From assembly GCA_917880885.1 (NCBI GenBank), contig OU862916.1:46784831-46848830 (forward strand): a DNA stretch of 64,000 nt, given 5' to 3'. Below are positions 56,930 through 64,000 of the stretch, in pieces (within the stretch, counting starts at the first letter, position 1; every line of letters starts with the position of its first letter). The position numbers were made by a program, and so were the translations under genes. The notes under the pieces were generated by a model. The model saw nothing but the letters and a program-made list of their open reading frames with translations, ran no database searches and was not told the origin of the DNA. The DNA is from Limnephilus marmoratus (lineage: Eukaryota; Arthropoda; Insecta; Trichoptera; Limnephilidae).

Positions 56930-57180
56930 TATGCGTTGCAATCCCAAATTCAAATAAATACATTTTTCTCCCTGAATCACATTTCCCGTGCGTCCCCGTT
57001 CACCTCACCTTTCTAGCTAGCTTTATAAATTATAGCCTATATGTTATTTTGATCCATTAGCTATATTATTGTAAGGTTTCATAAAAATCCATTCAGTAGT
57101 TTTTGCGTGAAAGAGTAACAAACACAAATACATCCATACAAACTTTCGCGTTATTAATATTAGTAAGATTCAGTATTAAG
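56930..57180 (+). repeat. Interspersed repeat 3' module (common insect type)
   Basis: Contains ccattcagtagtttttgcgt, gaaagagtaacaaacacaaa, ccatacaaactttcgcgtta and ends taatattagtaagat. This kind of ending is carried by many insect interspersed repeats; I cannot name the family from here. Confidence 0.6.
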
Positions 57181-57219
57181 TACTTTTTAAATTCATGCTT
57201 TTCTGTTATTCAGGCTCTT

Positions 57220-57782
57220 CATTTTTTTATGTGAATACCGCACAATAGGCCCAATTGCGCTCTTAGCCAGTAAGACTATGGCATCCCCAAATTGGGGTAT
57301 GTTATGAGGCTGAAGGTAGTGGTGAGGGGAAGGAGAAGGGGGAGAGGTAGGTCAGGAAGTACCTGGCTTTTCAGATCTGGTCACCAAAAGCTACAGCCAT
57401 TTCAATTTTGAACGCTAGTCTTACACCAGAGCGATACCGAGAGTATCTTTCACTCTGGAACGAGCCGCAAATAATTAATTTTACAAATTATTTTTAATTA
57501 TTTAATTGATGTAACCCAAATAAATCAATTTTTTTTTTAGCGCGCCATGATTCGATCCTGCGACCTTCAGATTGCGAATCAAGTGTCTGTTTTAAAGAAC
57601 TCGACATATTTGAAAGTCTCCTACTAACACCACAGTTAGCCGAAAATATTGCTTGAGTCGTGATGGAGGACTTAGCCAGTAGAGGAATCGAACACGGAAC
57701 GCCTGGGTGGGACCCAAACGCGATGCCGACTTAACTACTGACCGGTCTTATCCCTCATTCACGGAGGCCGTCAATGACTTGA
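57220..57782 (-). repeat. SINE-B copy split by a SINE-C in its head
   Basis: 57220-57587 has the 3' end to the B box (gattcgatcctgcgacct). The remaining head bases (cacggaggccgtcaat) reappear at 57762-57779 after a SINE-C. Body blocks are as in the 39750-40142 copy. Confidence 0.8.
57600..57760 (-). repeat. SINE-C nested in the head of a SINE-B
   Basis: Minus strand: gaccggtcagtagttaagtc (A-box-like), cccacccaggcgttccgt, gttcgattcctctactggct (B box), aagtcctccatcacgact. The interrupted SINE-B resumes at 57762. A short gtct repeat at both joints may be the target duplication. Confidence 0.75.
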
Positions 57783-58469
57783 TCCGAAATGAACAAAAAA
57801 TGTAACTTCAATTAGATGTCTGTATTTTTTTCATTCGAGAAATATTTCAAACATATTGAACGCGCTCTATTGTTAACTTCATAAGAGGTACCTATTAGGT
57901 AGGTGGTTCCGAGACTCAATGGTCGGATAAACGTAAAAATATATAAATTTTCGAAAATTGATAGGGCAAAGATCATACGAGTATAATATAGCAGATATTC
58001 TTAACTCTTCTAAATAAACACCCTCAGATATTTTTTTGCAAAAACTTCCGGTGTTTACTTTTTCGCAGTTTATTTATTACATGTAAAATTTTACTTACTT
58101 CCTTTTCAAAAGCCTATAAAACTTCCTATGTGGGATTTATCGTCGAAATTTTGCGTTAATTTTGCGCAAGTTTCCCGCCTAAACAGACTGTAATGTTCGC
58201 GCCATTTTCCGGCCCATTTCCGCCTCTGGACACCGCCCTTCTTTTGTTTCGGGTATTTCCTCTCTCCAGGCACGTGATGCTAAGTGGGAATAAATTATGT
58301 GGTTGACTGGATGGAAATAATTTTCTGTAGGCGTATATAGGTTGGTAGAAGTCGGGCGGAAAAAAGGTCTTGCTTTTCTTACATACTGTAAACTTTCCAT
58401 GAACCTGTTGGGTTTTCCATATTTTTCCATTGTTGTATAAAAATAATGTTGATGCTGGTGTTTTTCTCA
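57783..58469. other. Non-coding stretch
   Basis: No gene seen; a moderately GC-rich patch at 58160-58300 has no identifiable product. Confidence 0.45.
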
Positions 58470-59220
58470 ACGTATTGTCGAGTATGCATCAAATCTTCAA
58501 AAAAAACTTCTGTATACATCACTAGTGAGGAGTCAAGTTGAATATAACTCAACTGTATTGTCTCCTCATTATAACGTGCGTTCTCAAACAATAGAAAGAG
58601 TACAAAAAAAATTCCTAACCGTTTTAAATTTTAAATTAAAAATACCGAAAGAACAATTAAATTACACCTATCTTCTGCGTTTATCTAATTTTTTGAAATT
58701 GAGTGATAGAAGAACTGTTTTCGATCTAGTATTTTTATTTAAAATCTTGCATAATAAAATTAATAGCCCTGAAGTCTTAGCGCTCATAAATTTTAATGTG
58801 CCAGCCAGAAACACAAGGTCAGTACTACCGTTTTATTGTGGCAATACTACGACCATGTCCCATTTCAATATACCACTTCACAGAATACAAAACTTAGGCA
58901 ATATGTTTTCGCACATAGATTTATGGAATGTGTCGCTGATAAAATATAAGTATGAAATAATAAATCTTTTATCCTCTTTAAGATAAGTTATTTGCATGTA
59001 TTATTACAAGTGTATTTTTTCATTGTTACAATATTATAATATTTAAATATCGTTGCATTTTTTTTCTTTTTGTCATCTAAATATCTACATATGTCTTTCT
59101 CAACTATTTCTCTCTGTTTTACAAACTCAATAGAGCTGTATTTTTCATGTTGTTGCTATACACTATGTTATATTATGTAAAATCCAAAAGGCGTTAATAT
59201 TATAAATAAACAAATCTCTA
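58470..59220 (+). pseudogene. LINE RT C-terminal fragment plus 3' UTR
   Basis: From about 58507 it reads LLYTSLVRSQVEYNSTVLSP, ERVQKKFLTVLNFKLKIP, LFKILHNKINSPEVLALI, NFNVPARNTRS, to the stop at 58984. The motif series is the same as in LINE-B and the 25605 fragment. The 3' UTR ends with an AATAAA-like stretch near 59205. The front of the element, including the catalytic RT motifs, is gone. Confidence 0.8.
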
Positions 59221-59630
59221 TTCTGAACAATTGTGACAAATTATTTTCCTCATAGCCTTCTGTGTCGAGCTAATATAGTATATATTTTTTTAAATGAACT
59301 CCTATATCATTAAAAAAAACATTGTTTTACTAATTATTTAATATCAATGGTATAAACATACCATGAACAATAATTAAATTTCACGTGAAAAGCGAACGTA
59401 AGAAAAATCTAAAAATAAAATAGTTAAACAAGCATAAAAATATAGGATTATGCACTATTGGAAGAATATTGTTTTTGATAAACCTTTCTGATTCTCCAAT
59501 GTACTCGATATGTAAACGAATTTAAGATGTCGAACATAAAGCATAAACAACAGATATTAATAATTTTGAAGATCTCAAACCCATCGGAAGTTCGGAATTT
59601 ATTAGCCTTCACTCAGTTTTCTTTTGTTTA

Positions 59631-60092
59631 CATTAGCTCCACACAGGAGGCACCGAGGAAAACAATTTTCCTAGAGGCCCATGTCATCTTTGAGGATGCT
59701 GTGTGGAGTGTTTTTTAAGGGAAAGGAAGGAGAAGAAGATATAGGAAGGAAAAAGGTATGATGGGTGGGTAGGAATCTGGGGGTCAGTGTGGCCAGGACG
59801 TATGAACGGACGTATGAATCTATTCCTCATATTGCGGTGCAAGGCGAAGGGTCGGGAGAATCCGGCTGGAGAAGTCAAAAGGTATCCTTCAATCAATCTT
59901 CTCCTATCCAGCCCGCCACGCAGTGGTTGGGCAAACGTATCCGCCACCAAGACCTAGACAAACCTCATCCCAAGAACCGGGCACCCCTGCTAAGTCACCA
60001 AACGTAGCGAACCACTTGGGGTGATCTGTGGCATTGGTGTTGGTTGTCCAATAAATGGTTCCCGGGGCGGCGGTACCCATACCCCCCTCCCA
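59631..60092 (-). repeat. SINE-A, the most complete copy
   Basis: Contains, in plus-strand order, the stem-loop (ctccacacaggaggcaccga / gatgctgtgtggagtg), the purine-rich ggaaaggaaggagaag, gtgggtaggaatctgggggt, ccgccaccaagacctagac, gctaagtcaccaaacgtagc and cggggcggcggtacccatac. The 3' ~100 bp match the LINE-A 3' end. The origin of the 5' part is unknown to me; I see no convincing tRNA or 5S promoter. Confidence 0.88.
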
Positions 60093-60185
60093 GTTCCATG
60101 TAATATCAAGAATTATTAAATTAGTAAGTTCTTGTAAATTGGAAAATATTTGTAAGTGAATTCTTACACAAAGGACTAAGTATTT

Positions 60186-60440
60186 TTTAAATAATATTAG
60201 ACGTTATAATTATAATTATAACAATTCACTTTTAAATAATATTAGGCGTTATAATTATAATTATAAGAATTCACTTTTAAATAATATTAGACGTTATAAT
60301 TATAATTATAAGAATTCACTTTTAAAGAATATTAGACGTTATAATTATAATTATAAGAATTCACTTTTAAATAATATTAGACGTTATAATTATAATTATA
60401 AGAATTCACTTTTAAAGAATATTAGACGTTATAATTATCA
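60186..60440. repeat. 45-bp minisatellite, about 5.7 copies
   Basis: The block attagacgttataattataa recurs with exact 45-bp spacing (acgtt at 60201, 60246 as gcgtt, 60291, 60336, 60381, 60426). Units contain agaattcactttta. Alternation of aaataat and aaagaat in the last four units suggests a 90-bp doublet amplification. Confidence 0.95.
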
Positions 60441-63129
60441 TATATTGATTTTATTATATTAATATTGCATTTAAAAACCGATGAAATATAAACGAAATTT
60501 TGTGTGAGTCAGAAGCCTCGATAATATACATTGCAAAATACCAAAATAAAATACTAGAAATAGTTAACTAATCTTTAAATATGACTGCAGAAAGTATAAA
60601 ATGAAATCCCTTGAAAAACATAAAATTAAGAGTTAGAATTACATAAGGACAACACATATATAAGGAGAAATATGTTAAATTAATATTTAATTATTTAAAA
60701 TAATATTACTTTGTTTGAACCAGATCATTTTTTTTTTATTTTAGTTTCGGAACAACTGTTCCTTCCTCAATCCAAAATATACTTGGCATTACAAAGCAAC
60801 TTGGGAACACAATGTTTTAATAAGTGTTGAAGTAGGAATGTGGGTGTGACTGTGGATTAGTGAAGAGTAGGGAGAGGATATAGAACAGACAGTGAAAGAA
60901 AGGGAACATGTCTAAGATGGGACTATAAGATAAAATTCTTTCTTCATACCAGATTTAAATGTCCGGGTTAAATTTTCCCCACAGGAAAAACTAAACCCTT
61001 TCACACACTTCCTCAAATGATCATCTAGTCAATCCACGCTATGCAATTCCACTATATAAGTATTATAAATACAAAACAATACAAGAACAACATGTCAACC
61101 TACCAGAGACCAAATTGGAAAATAATTCACCGAATCCAGATATTTTCATATCAGAGGGATCGGCTCTGTGAAACTCCTAATTGAACCTATAAATCCTACT
61201 GATGATAGACTCATTATTATTAAATTAATATTAATTGAAAAGACGCGATAGTTTAGTATTCTTGTACCTACTATCTAAGAGTTCCTCGCTTTAAATCGTC
61301 AATCAAATTCAAAATCACCTTAAGTAAAGGTTTAGAAATTGTTATACACATTTTAATCTGGCTTACGAATTCGCCGGAACGATTAACAAAATTCACTCAT
61401 AATTCATGAAATTGAAGAATCTTTAAAACAACTAAAATCATCTCGTAATTTAAGATTATTTTCTATAAACATATAATTCCAAGCTTCAAAGTATTTGCTT
61501 TCTTTGAAATTTCATTTTAATTATTTCTAAAATGTACATTAATATGGTTTGTTACATCATTACAATTTTTTTTATAATTTAATTTAATATACTATTATTG
61601 AAAATAGTTCAAACGTAATACATGATTCGATAAACTCATTTCTCAAATTTTGATAGAATTAAATAAATTGGGGGACACAAGAATATTAATTTTGTATGTT
61701 TATATTTTTACTTAAGAGGGCATTACCAGAGAAAACCAGAAATATGTCATTTTTAAATCAGATTTTAGACGTATTGACTCTTTTTCACAAAAAATTATAA
61801 ATGGATTTCGAAAGATTGTTCTTTTATCTAGCATTCGCATGTAATAAATTTTGAGAAAAAAAATTAATTTTTAGTCTAATAAGGTTATTCCATAGATCGT
61901 TGGCAGATTTGTTAAATTTTCAAAAAAGATTTTGTATTATACCACACCCATTTCAAATAATATAACCATGCAGTAAAAAAATCAATACATTATCTAGCAA
62001 ACGCATTTTTTAGAATTTTAATTTTAGTTTCAATTAAATCATTAAAAAATATGTACGTACATGTGTTTCTTGACGAAAATGGGTCCATTTGTGTATTTAT
62101 TTGCGCACTTACAAACTGATATATTTCAGATTTTTTTTACATTCTTATTAAATTTAGACATTATTGAAAAATGATAAATACTTATAATCAAAAAATAATT
62201 ACAAAAAGTACATTATATTAATAGTTTTATCATCACGCCTTTCAGCATTTTTGGATGAAGGTATAAATTAAAGCTAATTTGGATTGAAATAAATTCGATA
62301 TTGAGTTATAATTTAAAAAAGCTGGTACGGAAAATAATTAATCTTTCTCATTGTAACCGCCCTGCCCGATCGTAAGAACAACTTTCGACGAAATGTGGAT
62401 TTTCGTCTGCTAGCTGGTTAAACGCACTTAAAAGCACGCCAAATATCGAAGGATATTAAAACATATTTTGAAAACCCTCAAAATAAGAAAAGATTGTCTT
62501 TTAACGTGTTAACCACGAAGAATTATAATCTAAGATATCTGATCAACAGGGGACTCTTTTTTCTATCATTAACATCGTGTCTACTAAGCAAATAAATCAA
62601 AAAACGATTAATCATGGCAGTAAAGAGCTGAACAGTAAGTAGAGGCAGGAAGGGAAGGGAAGGGGACTTATTAAGCCAACCCTTGATTGACAGTAAGGGC
62701 GCGTGCACTAAGTAGCGGCCCAGCAACATTAATACGATTAAATAAGGGTGAAGTAATCCATCTCCTCGCGTATTATATTACCCTGGTAGGATCTGTTTCT
62801 TGCATGAGAGCCTGTAAATGATTTGATTGGATGTAGGTTAATTAATTATATTGTATGATTTATTACACGGTAAAGGGGAAAATAGCGATAAAGTTGACTG
62901 CAAATTCAAAGAGTTTAAAATTGGTTAGCGCATTCTTACATTTGCAGGCTTTCCTATTTTATAAATCGACAATTTCATGTGTTTAAATTAAATTAAAATA
63001 AAGCATTTTCCATAACACAACTTATTTAATTAAAATTATCAATGTTTTTCAAAACTAATGGTTTCTTAAGCAGGGTAAAATTAAAATTATTTAAATTAAA
63101 TTAATACAAAGTGATTTGTTTTATTTTTT
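60441..63129. other. Long AT-rich stretch without recognisable features
   Basis: About 2.7 kb of low-GC DNA. No ORF, repeat family or RNA gene could be supported. Confidence 0.6.
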
Positions 63130-63428
63130 TGAAGTCCTGAGGAAAATAATTTCCGTCAGGGCCTATGTCATCTTTGGGGATGCTGTGTGGAGGGTTTTTT
63201 AAGGAAAGGAAGGAGAGGAGAGTTCTGGGAAGGAAAAGGGTTTAAGGGGTGGGTAGGAAACTGGGGTTCAATGTGTCCTGGTCATCCGCCTCCAAGACCT
63301 CGATAAACCTCACCCCATGAACCTGGGAACCCCTGCTAAGTCACCAAATATAGCAAACCACTATGGCAGAGGTGTTGGTTATCCAATAAAGGTTCCTGGG
63401 GCGGCGGTACCCATTCCCGCCTCCCAAA
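63130..63428 (-). repeat. SINE-A copy
   Basis: Starts in the stem-loop (gtcctgaggaaaataattt) and runs through ggaaggagaggagagttctg and ctgctaagtcaccaaatata to ggggcggcggtacccattcc. It is missing an internal segment compared with the 59631 copy. Confidence 0.85.
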
Positions 63429-63474
63429 ATGATGCCAAAAAGTTAATATTGGAAAAGTATTTTTTTTTCCTTAG

Positions 63475-63845
63475 AATACCTCACAAGAGTCCATGCTGCT
63501 CTCGTCTGGAGCCAGTGAGACTAAGGCATCCCCAATAGGATACGTTGTGAGTTGTGAGGCTGAAGGTAGTGGGTTTGGTAAGGAGATGGGGAAGAGGAAG
63601 GTGAGAAAGTACCTGGCTTTTCAGATCTATTCACCAAACACGCCTAAAGCCATTTCAAGCTACGTTTCAATTGTGAATGACGGTCTTACGCCGGAGCGAT
63701 ATTGAGAGTATCTTCCCCTCCGGAACGTGTATAAATATACATTATATTATTTTTAATGAAATAATACAAATTAATCATATTAAATTTATATTCGCACACG
63801 GGATTCGATCCCGCGACCTTCGAATTGTGAGTCAAGAGCCTTAAA
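63475..63845 (-). repeat. SINE-B copy with partial head
   Basis: cacaagagtccatgctgctc, ctggagccagtgagac, ggcgaaggtag-type body (gaggctgaaggtagtgggtt), gagcgatattgagagtatct, and head gggattcgatcccgcgacct. The upstream half of the head is lost. Confidence 0.85.
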
Positions 63846-64000
63846 CTTTTTTATGTCTTTACTTGAAACTTTCTCCATGTAACTTATGTTTTCTTAATTG
63901 TACTTATCCGGTCCTACCGTAATTTTGTTTTAAATTTATCATGATGCTTTTTCCTTATTTATAAATATTTTTGTTACCAGCTCGAGGATTCGGCATGAGA

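Noticed and set aside
60186..60440. Possible CRISPR-like array
   Set aside because: Units are contiguous 45-bp tandem repeats without unique spacers, in an insect genome; it is a minisatellite.

Overview
The window is a piece of an insect chromosome. It is AT-rich, has spliceosomal introns, and is crowded with non-LTR retrotransposons (LINEs), tRNA-headed SINEs and TIR (terminal inverted repeat) DNA transposons. Several repeat types, such as those at 8880-9325 and 56930-57180, remind me of lepidopteran interspersed repeats. A moth or butterfly is therefore my best guess, but the order is not proven from this sequence.

The only host gene I can support lies on the + strand. Five exons (14676-14829, 20667-20918, 21895-22142, 23367-23570, 28432-28640) join in perfectly compatible phases. 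They encode an eight-cysteine FYVE-type zinc finger, a long Ala/Pro/Arg/Ser-rich linker, and a conserved segment ending in DPADKAHR just before where a PDZ domain would start. This is a presynaptic active-zone scaffold of the RIM/Piccolo group, most likely the insect Fife gene. Neither its first nor its last exon is recognisable here. The intron after 28640 is at least 35 kb, unless a diverged exon was missed, and it opens with decayed tandem copies of the preceding exon.

Almost everything else is mobile DNA. Intact or long LINEs: an RTE-type element at 15121-17655 (-, 5' truncated) inside the first visible intron, and a LINE with an unbroken 944-codon endonuclease/reverse transcriptase frame at 30016-32850 (-). 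LINE fossils lie at 1920, 4105, 13940, 22245, 25605, 27270, 37471, 43690, 46055, 49991, 55600 and 58470. Three short repeat families recur. SINE-A shares its 3' stem-loop with LINE-A. SINE-B has a tRNA-like head and a body of about 310 bp. SINE-C has a different tRNA-like head. They are nested in one another and in DNA transposons, which gives a relative time order.

DNA transposons: a deleted mariner with perfect 28-bp TIRs (41998-42928), a long-TIR mariner-like element inside a SINE-B (11593-12613), foldback elements (8497-8833, 36431-36966, 46529-46806), a TAGGCCA-ended element (33995-34850), and a 3.1-kb element with TIRs of roughly 450 bp (50555-53687). The last carries a decayed gene for an XPG/FEN-like nuclease-family protein with a Cys-rich tail, not an ordinary transposase. 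It is the most unusual object in the window and may belong to, or lie near, the Academ group.
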